Part shown: positions 1-7,509 of the stretch, piece by piece
How the letters are laid out: every line of letters begins with the position of its first letter
Numbering within the stretch: the first letter of the stretch is position 1
Assembly: GCF_000741525.1 (NCBI RefSeq)
Contig: NZ_JGYP01000005.1
Location: 171,990 to 235,989 of the forward strand
Direction of reading: 5' to 3'
Source: Bifidobacterium bohemicum DSM 22767
GTDB taxonomy: Bacteria > Actinomycetota > Actinomycetes > Actinomycetales > Bifidobacteriaceae
DNA length: 64,000 bases
Program-made: the position numbers and the translations under genes
Notes under the pieces: model-generated
Told to the model about the DNA's origin: nothing
Seen by the model: only the letters and a program-made list of their open reading frames with translations
Databases searched by the model: none

Positions 1-728
1 GTCGGTTCCGAAGCGGCCGAGGGTGGTTATGCCGCTTCCGGTTGGTTCGAGGCCGACCTTTCGCGTACCATGGATGGTATGGCTGTTTTCCGTTCGTTGC
101 GTGGGGCGATTAGGTCTCCGGGGTCGCAGGCCTTGCTGATGCCGCGTGCCTTGGTCGCCCCGCAGGGTGCCATTGCGATTCGTCTGCGCCCGATGAGAGC
201 CGACGATGCGATCGAATGGAGTCGTCTGCGTGAACGCAACCGCTCCTGGCTTCAACCTTGGGATTCGGGCGATCCGATGCACGGCCCGGGGTTCAGTTTC
301 AATGAGTGGATCGAGCGTCAGCATCGTGCGCAACGGGCGGGTACGGCGGCCCAGTTCTTTATCGAATACCGGATGTCGATAGTCGGTCAGGTTTCCGTTG
401 GCGCCATCAGCTATGGGGCGATGCGTTGCGGGTCGGTGGGATATTGGGTGGACGAAGGTCATGCGGGCCTCGGCATTGCCCCGATGGCGGTCGCCTTGCT
501 TGCCGATTGGGCGATGCTGGACGCTGCCGGCTCCAGACTGCATCGCCTTGAAATCGCGATGCTTCCAGAAAACAGGTGCTCGAAACGGGTCGCGGAAAAC
601 TCGGGGCGCGTCATGAAGGTGTGCGTCGTGGCTACATGTACATCAATGGCGCTTGGCGCGATCATGAAATGTACGGTCTACTGGCTGAAGATGCGCCTGA
701 AGGCTTTGTCAAACGTCTGCTTGATTGA
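1..728 (+). pseudogene. GNAT N-acetyltransferase (RimJ/RimL type), frameshifted
   Basis: This reads as a GNAT-fold acetyltransferase of the ribosomal-protein-alanine acetyltransferase type, which would move acetyl from acetyl-CoA to an amine. The first frame (ATG at 70, though the frame is open to the window edge) gives RLRPMRADDAIEW, then GYWVDEGHAGLGIAPMAVALL, the acetyl-CoA loop region, and RLEIAMLPEN. After ENRCSKRVAEN at 595-600 the frame turns to nonsense. The next frame from 600 reads LGARHEGVRRGYMYINGAW and ends KRLLD-stop at 726-728, the expected C-terminus. Restoring one A in the run at 596-599 would give the usual EKLGARHEG. The gene is therefore broken by a 1-base deletion, or the base is a sequencing error. 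Left as is, the first frame runs to 777. The true start could lie before the window. Confidence 0.8.
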
Positions 729-881
729 ATTTCGGCCTTCGGCTGCGGGCATTGAAAATCCGGTTGAGGTGCAGTAAAAAGCCTCTGCCGGATCCATGCA
801 CAATTGGGTGTTATCGTGCGTCGTGACACGCCACGCGTCGGAGGCTTCAAAAGTCATGAACTCTCTCTATTCTTAGGACAT

Positions 882-2408
882 ATGAACTACGAGTCTGTCA
901 GTGGTGTTGTAGTACTCGTGATCTTTGTCATGTTGGTTGTTGTATGGCTGCCGAATCGGACGGTGGACAGTATGAGAAAGGCTCAGAAGCATCAAGAGGA
1001 CAAGTACTCGTCTTCGTTGCATCTGGTGGATGCGCACAGCGGGACTCGTTTCTCGGATGATTCTGGACCTTCGGAGGAAGGGACGGCCATGCGGTCGAAT
1101 GAAACGGGGCATGCTCCAAATCGCCCGGTCGTCGGACGCAAGGAGTTGAAAGTTCACGAGGAGAAGCGCGTCGCTCATGTACGTGAACTTCGACGGGCTG
1201 CCGCGCGTCGTCGTGCCATCATCGCGACCGGTCTGCTTATCGTCTCGATTGCAGTGCTTGCCATTGCGTTTCCGTTGCATTTCAGCCCTTTGTTTGCCTT
1301 GATACCTGCCGCTCTGCTCGCCGTGGTGCTGGTTGCTGGTGCACGTGCCTCGAAGCACGCGCGTGAATGGGAACGTAATCTCAAAGCTCGCAATGCTGCA
1401 AAAAGCCAGCAGGTTAAGCCTGCCTCACGGACTCATCGGGTGGATCGACGCCCCGGTCACGTCGTAGCGGATGCCGACGCGAACAGGCAAGTTGATCGTG
1501 CGCGTGGCGGACATGGAAAGACCGTTGTTTCGACTGCGGACGACCAGCCTACGGGTGTGCTGGAAACCTCTGAGATTCGTTCCATCGTCGAGCAATCCAA
1601 ACGTAAAGATGCTGGTGACAGGGCTCGCACAGCCCAAGAGATTGAGGCTCCCAAGGCAAATGCGGCAGATGAATCCGAAGCTAGGATTTCGGGTTCGGCC
1701 AATCGTGTCCGGACCAAAGCCGGTGCCGTTTCGGAGATTCGGGTCGAAGCCGAGGATGCAGCTGGGTCTTCCAAGCCGGCGTCAGCCGGAAACGCCTCTT
1801 CTGACAAGCCCCGTCCTGGTGAAGAAAGCAAGACTGCTGTCAGTAAGACGGATAAGCCAAACGCTTCTCGCTCCGTGGTCACCATGACCGCGGCCGCCAA
1901 AGCCGCGTTGCATGCGGAAAGCTCGCAGATTGACGCAGTTCCGGACGCCACCAACGAGCTTCAGCGCGTACACCCGGCTGGTGCGTTGAACGTCGTTGAC
2001 ATGGCACCGACCAATCAGGATTTGATTTCCTTCTCTCTGGGGGCCCCCCGTAACCCACAGACCGCCACTCAGGAGCCGCAGAGCCTTGAGATCAAGTCCA
2101 CTCGGCAGGTCGCCAAGGCCGTGCCGTCAAGGGTCGAAGAGGCGGCTGCCGATGCAAACGCAACCAAGGCTTCGGCGACGGACAAGGGAAAGAATCCGGT
2201 CGGCAAATCCTTGTCTGAGGATAAAAGCGGTGCGAGGGTGGACGAGTCCTCCCGTGCACGGGGTGGTCGTGCCGCTGAAAGTGGCGAACCGGCAAACGCC
2301 TGCACTTTCCACGATGCCGAACTTGCGGCTAAGGTTGAAGCTCCCGCCGTCTCCTCGGATTCTCTGGGCACTGGTCTCGAATCCATCCTTGCGCGCCGTG
2401 GTGCCTGA
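882..2408 (+). CDS. Membrane-anchored protein of unknown function with long low-complexity tail
   Basis: A 508-residue protein if it starts at ATG 882; an in-frame TTG at 804 is possible but gives an implausible N-terminus. The weak RBS AGGA sits just before 882. The first 25 residues form a hydrophobic anchor (VVVLVIFVMLVVVWLP). A second membrane hairpin lies near residues 108-150 (two stretches, IIATGLLIVSIAVLAIAF and LFALIPAALLAVVLVAG) after an arginine-rich segment. The rest is polar, rich in Ala, Lys, Ser and Glu and probably disordered, with the short hydrophobic segment DLISFSLGAP near residue 390. This looks like the Bifidobacterium-specific membrane proteins often annotated as hypothetical. 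I recognise no enzymatic domain. It stands alone, ending about 95 bases before the groES operator. Confidence 0.75.
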   Translation: MNYESVSGVVVLVIFVMLVVVWLPNRTVDSMRKAQKHQEDKYSSSLHLVDAHSGTRFSDDSGPSEEGTAMRSNETGHAPNRPVVGRKELKVHEEKRVAHVRELRRAAARRRAIIATGLLIVSIAVLAIAFPLHFSPLFALIPAALLAVVLVAGARASKHAREWERNLKARNAAKSQQVKPASRTHRVDRRPGHVVADADANRQVDRARGGHGKTVVSTADDQPTGVLETSEIRSIVEQSKRKDAGDRARTAQEIEAPKANAADESEARISGSANRVRTKAGAVSEIRVEAEDAAGSSKPASAGNASSDKPRPGEESKTAVSKTDKPNASRSVVTMTAAAKAALHAESSQIDAVPDATNELQRVHPAGALNVVDMAPTNQDLISFSLGAPRNPQTATQEPQSLEIKSTRQVAKAVPSRVEEAAADANATKASATDKGKNPVGKSLSEDKSGARVDESSRARGGRAAESGEPANACTFHDAELAAKVEAPAVSSDSLGTGLESILARRGA

Positions 2409-2503
2409 TTCTACGGCAGGGTGACTAGCCGTAGATAAGATGTGTTTCTTGTTTCTTCTCGCGAGCGTAAATACGCTGATTGTCGGTATTTTCACTCTCA
2501 GCG

Positions 2504-2530
2504 TTAGCACTCAGGTTGGCAGAGTGCTAA
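2504..2530. promoter_or_regulatory. CIRCE operator (HrcA site)
   Basis: Arms TTAGCACTC (2504-2512) and GAGTGCTAA (2522-2530) are a perfect 9-9-9 inverted repeat matching the CIRCE consensus, the binding site of the heat-shock repressor HrcA. It lies about 118 bases before the groES start. Confidence 0.97.
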
Positions 2531-2545
2531 TTTTCGCGCTATGAT
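2516..2545 (+). promoter_or_regulatory. groES promoter overlapping CIRCE
   Basis: TTGGCA at 2516-2521 and TATGAT at 2540-2545 are separated by 18 bases. The -35 box lies in the CIRCE spacer, so HrcA binding would directly occlude RNA polymerase. Confidence 0.8.
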
Positions 2546-2648
2546 GGAGCCGTAAGCGCAAAGGGACGTGCCTAAAGTGTCGTCAGCCCTTGAAAGCGGT
2601 GTCCTCGCGCCCGAAGTATTGATGATACTCACAGAAGGAGGTTCCACA

Positions 2649-2942
2649 GTGTCGATTGCACTTACACCGTTGGAAGACAAGATCATTGTGAAGCAGGCTG
2701 AAGCTGAGACCCAAACGGCTTCCGGGCTCATTATCCCGGATACCGCCAAGGAGAAGCCGCAGCAGGGTGAAGTTCTCGCCATCGGCCCCGGTCGTCGCGA
2801 CGACAACGGCAATCGCGTCCCGATGGATGTCAAGGTCGGCGACAAGGTGCTGTACTCCAAGTACGGCGGCACCGAGATTCACTACAAGGGTGAGGATTAC
2901 CTGATTGTCGGCGCGCGTGACGTGCTGGCCATCCTGAACTGA
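2649..2942 (+). CDS. groES: Co-chaperonin GroES (Hsp10)
   Basis: A 97-residue GroES, the lid of the GroEL folding chamber. The start is GTG 2649 behind a strong AGAAGGAGG; the family N-terminus [15 protein letters not shown] follows directly. The mobile loop lies around residues 16-32 ([18 protein letters not shown]) and the C-terminus [15 protein letters not shown] is typical. No groEL follows. Bifidobacteria are known to carry groES and groEL at separate loci, so the gene is monocistronic. Heat-shock control by HrcA is indicated by the upstream CIRCE element. Confidence 0.98.
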   Translation: MSIALTPLEDKIIVKQAEAETQTASGLIIPDTAKEKPQQGEVLAIGPGRRDDNGNRVPMDVKVGDKVLYSKYGGTEIHYKGEDYLIVGARDVLAILN

Positions 2943-2962
2943 TCTTCGTTCGTAAGCTTTGT

Positions 2963-2995
2963 AGCGCCCTGCACCGATGGTGTGGGGCGCTTTTC
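2963..2995 (+). terminator. Rho-independent terminator after groES
   Basis: The stem AGCGCCCTGCACC pairs with GGTGTGGGGCGCT (with G-U pairs) around a four-base loop and is followed by TTTTCT. Confidence 0.85.
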
Positions 2996-3306
2996 TATGC
3001 GTATCGGACGAACGATTCCGGTGAATAGGTATTTACCCGCCCGATTCTCCCGCGACATGCCCAAGCGGATGGTGACGGCTCCGCGGACGAGCAGTTTTAT
3101 CCTCTGATCCGCCCTGATCGCCATTGCCCGGGCGTCTTCGCTATATGAATGGGGAATTGATTTTCAAAACGGCGACGTTTCGCGCTTTTATCAGCGCCGG
3201 TTTCGAAATCGGCGCAAAAGTGCCGACGGAACAACAATCCGGGCAGAATGAATCGCGTAGCGGCCTGATGCCGTTTTTGCCTGTGGCGTAGCTTACAATG
3301 TGCGGT

Positions 3307-4392
3307 ATGACTTGCAGACATCGTGCGATTATCGACACCATCCCCTCCTATAAGCAAGGCAAGACCGCCCCTGTTGCGCCGGGACTTACTTCCTACAAGA
3401 TTTCAAGCAATGAAAACCCGTATCCGCCATTGCCCAGCGTACAGAAGGCCATTGCCGACAACGCCTTGGGGTCGATCAACCGGTACCCGGACATGCGAGG
3501 GTGGGCCGTTGTGGAACGCCTCGCCCAAGAGTATGGCGTTAAGCCGGAAAACGTGATTCTCGGATGCGGCTCGACCGAGGTCATCACTCAGCTGGTGAGC
3601 TTCGTTTCCGGTCCCGGCGATGAGGTCGTCTACCCGTGGCGCAGCTTTGAGGCATATCCCATCATTGTTGCGGGCGCCGGGGCTACCAGCGTGCAGGTCG
3701 CCAACCGTTCGGATGGCGGTCACGACATCGACGGTGTGATTGCGGCGTTGAACGACAGAACACGTCTGGTGATTGTCAACAACCCCAACAACCCGACCTC
3801 CGCTTCGTTGCGGGACGACGAGGCCAGACGGTTGATGCGCGCGGTTCCCGATGACGTGACCGTGCTGTTCGATGAGGCCTACTTCCAATTCAACGACGAC
3901 CCTGACGCCAGCGTCGCTATGAGACTGTTCGACGAATACCCGAACATCGTGGTGGCCCACACCTTCTCGAAGGCCTACGGCCTGGCGGGTTTGCGTATAG
4001 GCTACGCCATCGCGCAGCCGGAGGTCATCGAAGGCATGATCAAGGTGGCTTTGCCTTTCGGCGTGACCCATGCGGCGCAGACGGCCGCGTTGGCCTCGCT
4101 TGACGCCAAGGACGAGCTTATGGGACGTGTTGGCGCCATCAAGGCCGAGCGTGAGCGTGTGGTTGCGGCGCTCACTGAGCAGGGTTGGAATCTGGGCAAA
4201 CCGTACGCCAATTTCTTCTGGCTGCCGCTCGGTGAACGCACGGACGGGGCCGCGGACCGCTTTGCGTCTCAAGGCCTTTCCGTACGGGCGTTCGGTGGTG
4301 ATGGCATACGTGTTTCGATAGGGGAGCCTGAGGCGAATGACCGAGTGATTGAGGTGTGCGCGGAGCTTATGCATGACGGCTTCGCCAAGTGA
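3307..4392 (+). CDS. HisC-family aminotransferase, probably aromatic amino acid aminotransferase
   Basis: A 361-residue fold-type I PLP transaminase of the histidinol-phosphate aminotransferase family. Visible motifs are the substrate-arm SSNENPYP (33-40), NNPNNPT (158-164), the Asp-Glu-Ala-Tyr segment (189-192) whose Asp binds the PLP pyridine nitrogen, and the Schiff-base lysine K222 in HTFSKAYGLAGLRIGY. It is isolated from any his operon, which favours the actinobacterial Pat role (aromatic amino acid transamination) over histidine synthesis; sequence alone cannot settle this. ATG 3307 is chosen over ATG 3298 because TACAAT (3294-3299) overlaps the upstream ATG and lies 7 bases before 3307, with no Shine-Dalgarno, suggesting a leaderless mRNA. 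Confidence 0.85.
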   Translation: MTCRHRAIIDTIPSYKQGKTAPVAPGLTSYKISSNENPYPPLPSVQKAIADNALGSINRYPDMRGWAVVERLAQEYGVKPENVILGCGSTEVITQLVSFVSGPGDEVVYPWRSFEAYPIIVAGAGATSVQVANRSDGGHDIDGVIAALNDRTRLVIVNNPNNPTSASLRDDEARRLMRAVPDDVTVLFDEAYFQFNDDPDASVAMRLFDEYPNIVVAHTFSKAYGLAGLRIGYAIAQPEVIEGMIKVALPFGVTHAAQTAALASLDAKDELMGRVGAIKAERERVVAALTEQGWNLGKPYANFFWLPLGERTDGAADRFASQGLSVRAFGGDGIRVSIGEPEANDRVIEVCAELMHDGFAK

Positions 4393-4420
4393 CGTTGGTA
4401 CTGTAAAGGCTTGAATGTAG

Positions 4421-4470
4421 GGGGCGGATCTAATGACGGTTCTGCCGTCGGTGCGACCCGCCGATTTTTA
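4421..4470 (+). terminator. Possible terminator after aminotransferase
   Basis: A weak structure: GGCGG pairs with CCGCC around an inner ACGG/CCGT hairpin and is followed by ATTTTTATTT. Stem pairing is imperfect. Confidence 0.4.
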
Positions 4471-4613
4471 TTTGCCTAATCATTGATAATTAGCCTTTTT
4501 AAGCACTTCGCTGAACGCGCAAGGCGTGTCGTGACTTGCGCAGGTCCGTGGTTCATGGCATTATAGTCAAGTTGCTTAGCGGAGGTTCACTTAGTGAGCC
4601 TGCGTTATGTAAT

Positions 4614-4695
4614 GGCGGATTTCCCAAGCGGTCAAAGGGAGCTGACTGTAAATCAGCCGCTTATAGCTTCAGTGGTTCGAATCCACTATCCGCCA
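4614..4695 (+). tRNA. tRNA-Tyr (GTA)
   Basis: Acceptor GGCGGAT pairs with ATCCGCC, discriminator A. The anticodon GTA is at 4648-4650 in loop CTGTAAA, and there is a long variable arm as expected for bacterial tRNA-Tyr. CCA is not encoded. It is the first of three tightly packed tRNAs. A possible promoter upstream is TTGCGC (4536-4541) with CATTAT (4559-4564), spacing 17. Confidence 0.96.
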
Positions 4696-4696
4696 C

Positions 4697-4768
<72 letters not shown>

Positions 4769-4772
4769 CTCT

Positions 4773-4846
4773 GGCGGGATAGCTCAGCTGGCTAGAGCGT
4801 ACGACTCATAATCGTAAGGTCAAGAGTTCGAGTCTCTTTCCCGCTA
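4773..4846 (+). tRNA. tRNA-Met (CAT), elongator type
   Basis: A 74-base cloverleaf with anticodon CAT at 4807-4809 (stem TACGA/TCGTA). Acceptor GGCGGGA faces TCCCGCT, so pair 1-72 is G-U. It lacks the three G-C pairs of the initiator anticodon stem, so it is elongator, or conceivably a CAT tRNA modified to read isoleucine AUA. Confidence 0.92.
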
Positions 4847-4896
4847 CAAATTACCGGCACCAGCCGGTAAAGTAACGCAAACGCAGAAGGTGAACT

Positions 4897-5067
4897 ATGG
4901 CAAGCAAAAGCGCCGCGGTCCGTCCGGGCATCACGCTGGCATGCACGGAGTGCAAGGAGCGTAACTACATCACGACCAAGAATCGTCGTAACACCCCGGA
5001 TCGTCTTGAGCTCAAGAAGTTCTGCCCCCGTTGCGGCAAGCAGACCGTGCATCGTGAGACTCGTTGA
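4897..5067 (+). CDS. rpmG: 50S ribosomal protein L33 (zinc-binding form)
   Basis: A 56-residue protein of the large subunit near the E site. Two CxxC pairs (CTEC near 16-19 and CPRC near 43-46) mark the zinc-binding C+ form. The RBS AGAAGG precedes ATG 4897. It lies 50 bases after tRNA-Met and is likely co-transcribed with the tRNA cluster, as in many actinobacteria. A terminator follows at once. Confidence 0.95.
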   Translation: MASKSAAVRPGITLACTECKERNYITTKNRRNTPDRLELKKFCPRCGKQTVHRETR

Positions 5068-5085
5068 TATTCAATTCTTTGAAGG

Positions 5086-5112
5086 AAGCCTGACTTCGGT
5101 CGGGCTTTTTTC
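5086..5112 (+). terminator. Terminator after rpmG
   Basis: AAGCCTGAC pairs with GTCGGGCTT around a TTCG tetraloop and is followed by a run of T. Confidence 0.92.
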
Positions 5113-5163
5113 GTATCTGTCGGATTTTCCGATTCGGAAATGAACTTTGAGCGAAAGGCAGCC

Positions 5164-6561
5164 ATGAACGATTTGAATGCTGGGCGTGGTCGTATCGGAT
5201 CATCGGACCGCCTTGCCGAACCATTGCGTCTGGCGGATCTGACGACGGTCGGCGTGGGTGGGGCCATGAAGCGTTTTGTCGAACCGCGCACCAGGCAGGA
5301 GTTCATCGACGCGGTGCGTGACGCCGATGATGCGGGTCTGCCGCTGTTGGTCATCGGTGGCGGGTCGAATTTGCTGGTTGCCGACGAGCCCTTCGACGGA
5401 GTGGTGGTGCGCGACGCGCGGCGTGAGGTCCATAGGCTCGGTGAAGGTGCCGATGCCGCCGATGGCGCGAATACCCAGACGGCGCAGGAAGTGTTGCTCC
5501 GTGCGGATGCAGGGGTGAACTGGGACGATTTCGTAACTTCCTGCGTCAACGGTGGATTTTCCGGAATAGAAGGGCTTTCGGGCGTTCCCGGCACGGTTGG
5601 CGCGTCGGTGGTGCAGAACATCGGTGCCTACGGGCAGGAGGTGGCGCAGTGCGTGCACAGTGTCGAGGCTTGGGATCGACAGACATCGCGGATGGTGACG
5701 TTGACGCATGACGATATGCATTTCGGATACCGCACCTCCGCCCTCAAGTCCAGCATGTATGAGGCTGCCGGGGTACCGGCGAAGCGTTTCTTCCCGACTC
5801 CTCGATACGTTGTTGTTTCGGTCACTTTCGTCCTGTGTCGCAGTGTCAATGGGGTTGTGGCGATGGGGCAACTGGCCAAGGCGCTGGGCGTCGAAGTGGG
5901 ATGCACGATGCCGCTTGACGCCATCCGCGAGGCGGTTCTGCAGGTAAGGGCCGGTAAAGGCATGCTCGAAGATCCGTTGCGGTACGGCACTCCCGCGATG
6001 CGGGGTGTCAGGCGGCCACAGAACGTGGCCGAGGCCATGAAGCAACGTGCGGTGCAGGCCTCGCGAAGCGTTGCGCTCAATCAGGGAGCCGGGACTCGTA
6101 TCAATGAGCGGACCGAGGCGGCTCATGTCGCTCGGGCTCGGGCCGATGGCGGTAACGCGAACCGTGCCGAAATGGATCAGCCTGACATGAACCGTCATAG
6201 TTGCGGCAGCTTCTTCATGAACCCCGTGCTTTCAACGACCACGGCGGCAGCTCTTCCGGCCGACGCGCCACGGTTCGACGTCACGTTGCCGGACGGTACG
6301 GCGGGCGTCAAGACCTCGGCCGCGTGGCTCATCGACCATGCCGGTTTCCATAAAGGCTTTGCCGTCCGCCCCGGCGCCGCCGCCGGATTGTCTACGCTGC
6401 ATACCCTCGCATTGACCAATCGCGGCGGGGCGAAGGCGAGCGATATCGCGGAACTCGCACGCACGATCGCGGACGGTGTCGCTGCGGCTTTCGGCGTCAG
6501 ACTGGTGCCGGAACCGGTGGTTGTCGGTATGGACCTGATGACGCCGGACCGCGCCCAATAG
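5164..6561 (+). CDS. murB: UDP-N-acetylenolpyruvoylglucosamine reductase MurB
   Basis: This enzyme reduces UDP-GlcNAc-enolpyruvate to UDP-MurNAc with FAD and NADPH, the second committed cytoplasmic step of peptidoglycan synthesis. ATG 5164 is preferred over 5140 because GAAAGG precedes it. The FAD-binding domain shows TVGVGGAMKRFVEPRT, VIGGGSNLLVADEPFDG and SGIEGLSGVPGTVGASVVQNIGAYGQE. The substrate domain holds the catalytic serine region CGSFFMNPVLS and ends with the glutamate segment LVPEPVVVG. At about 465 residues it is longer than the usual 300-370. The excess is a charged insert before CGSFF (around residues 285-340, rich in Ala, Arg and Asn). The next ORF's RBS overlaps the stop codon. 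Confidence 0.95.
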   Translation: MNDLNAGRGRIGSSDRLAEPLRLADLTTVGVGGAMKRFVEPRTRQEFIDAVRDADDAGLPLLVIGGGSNLLVADEPFDGVVVRDARREVHRLGEGADAADGANTQTAQEVLLRADAGVNWDDFVTSCVNGGFSGIEGLSGVPGTVGASVVQNIGAYGQEVAQCVHSVEAWDRQTSRMVTLTHDDMHFGYRTSALKSSMYEAAGVPAKRFFPTPRYVVVSVTFVLCRSVNGVVAMGQLAKALGVEVGCTMPLDAIREAVLQVRAGKGMLEDPLRYGTPAMRGVRRPQNVAEAMKQRAVQASRSVALNQGAGTRINERTEAAHVARARADGGNANRAEMDQPDMNRHSCGSFFMNPVLSTTTAAALPADAPRFDVTLPDGTAGVKTSAAWLIDHAGFHKGFAVRPGAAAGLSTLHTLALTNRGGAKASDIAELARTIADGVAAAFGVRLVPEPVVVGMDLMTPDRAQ

Positions 6562-6576
6562 GAGGATCCAACCGGA

Positions 6577-6780
6577 ATGCGCGCGGCGCCGGTGCCGGAA
6601 TCGCGCGGCAGGCACCTTCCGTCTCTTGGACACGGTCTGTACGGTTTAGATGGTCTGCATGGTCCGCATGGTCTGTACGGTCTGTATGCGCGACAATGGA
6701 CGTGTCGGCGTGAAGGCCTTCCGTTCGTAGTGTTTCGTCGCCTGAACGCCCGGTTCCGTCGTTGCGTTCACGTAACCTGA
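6577..6780 (+). CDS. Small ORF carrying a Gly-Leu-Tyr/His repeat
   Basis: A 67-codon ORF whose RBS GGAGGA (6561-6566) overlaps the murB stop and sits 10 bases before ATG 6577, so translation by coupling is plausible. Its middle is six tandem 3-residue units (GLY, GLD, GLH, GPH, GLY, GLY) encoded by six 9-bp DNA repeats. The remainder is arginine-rich. No family is recognised. It may equally be a non-coding intergenic repeat that happens to be open. Confidence 0.35.
   Translation: MRAAPVPESRGRHLPSLGHGLYGLDGLHGPHGLYGLYARQWTCRREGLPFVVFRRLNARFRRCVHVT
6634..6687. repeat. Six 9-bp tandem repeats
   Basis: Units of consensus GGTCTGYAY start at 6634, 6643, 6652, 6661, 6670 and 6679. The second unit (GGTTTAGAT) is the most diverged. 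The period of 9 keeps any reading frame open. Confidence 0.9.
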
Positions 6781-6810
6781 ATGCGGATATATGGTTGTAA
6801 GGAGGCCGTG

Positions 6811-7134
6811 ATGGCGTACGTGATTGCTCAACCCTGCGTGGATGTCAAGGACAAGGCATGCGTGGATGAGTGCCCCGTCGATTGCATTTACGAGGGCGAC
6901 CGCACGCTCTACATCAATCCGAACGAGTGCGTGGACTGCGGCGCATGCGAGCCCGTGTGCCCCACCGAGGCGATTTTCTACGAAGACGATGTTCCTGATG
7001 AGTGGGCATGGTACAAGGATGCCGCGGTCACGTATTTCAATGATCTTGGCGATTTGGGCGGAGCCCAGGCCGCTGGGCCTTCCGGTAAGGACGAGGAGCG
7101 AATCGCCGCTCTGCCGCCGCAGAATCAGGACTAG
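6811..7134 (+). CDS. fdxA: Ferredoxin, 7Fe (3Fe-4S/4Fe-4S) type
   Basis: A 107-residue electron carrier. ATG 6811 follows a strong TAAGGAGG. The first cluster region has cysteines in PCVDVKDKACVDECPVDC and the second is CVDCGACEPVCP with the classic CxxCxxCxxxCP spacing. The C-terminal part (EDDVPDEWAWYKDAAVTYF) matches actinobacterial FdxA. Placement directly before dapC is conserved in actinobacteria. Confidence 0.95.
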   Translation: MAYVIAQPCVDVKDKACVDECPVDCIYEGDRTLYINPNECVDCGACEPVCPTEAIFYEDDVPDEWAWYKDAAVTYFNDLGDLGGAQAAGPSGKDEERIAALPPQNQD

Positions 7135-7190
7135 CCATCGTCGCTGGCCGATTATTTCCTTAAGGGTCTCGGCAGAAGATTGATCGGTTC

Positions 7191-7226
7191 AAACCCGCAC
7201 CGCTCCGGTATAGGCGGTGCGGGTTT
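7191..7226. terminator. Strong hairpin after fdxA
   Basis: AAACCCGCACCGC pairs perfectly over 13 bases with GCGGTGCGGGTTT around a 10-base loop. The T tract is short (TTTA). It separates fdxA from dapC. The rest of the 375-base gap to dapC holds the palindrome at 7391 and otherwise nothing I recognise. Confidence 0.8.
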
Positions 7227-7390
7227 ACTTCAGGGATCATCGGGGTGATGCGGCCCTGCCGGCCGTTTTGGAGCCGTTGCATTTGAAACTGTGGGTGTCA
7301 AACCGTTTTATGGCAGTGCCGACATTATGGTTCTCCGTCGGAACGCGACGTCTCATCGCGGCTCCGGCCGTGAAACCATGCACTGTGATT

Positions 7391-7405
7391 TCATTATCAT
7401 AATGA
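7391..7405. promoter_or_regulatory. Perfect 15-bp palindrome upstream of dapC
   Basis: Arms TCATTAT and ATAATGA flank a single C, about 105 bases before dapC. The shape is like a dimeric repressor operator (it resembles metal-repressor boxes of the Fur family), but no regulator can be assigned from here. Confidence 0.45.
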
Positions 7406-7509
7406 GGCCGTCCGGTCTGCTTCGAGCCCGGTTGCGGGTAGTGTATAGGGTTATTGGCAGAAAAAGGCCGGCGAGGTCCGGCGCGAGTCAATCAAACGAA
7501 GGCGGTACC

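Noticed and set aside
2568-2648. An N-terminal extension of groES
   Set aside because: GroES begins at the GTG behind AGAAGGAGG; the extension would be outside the conserved fold.
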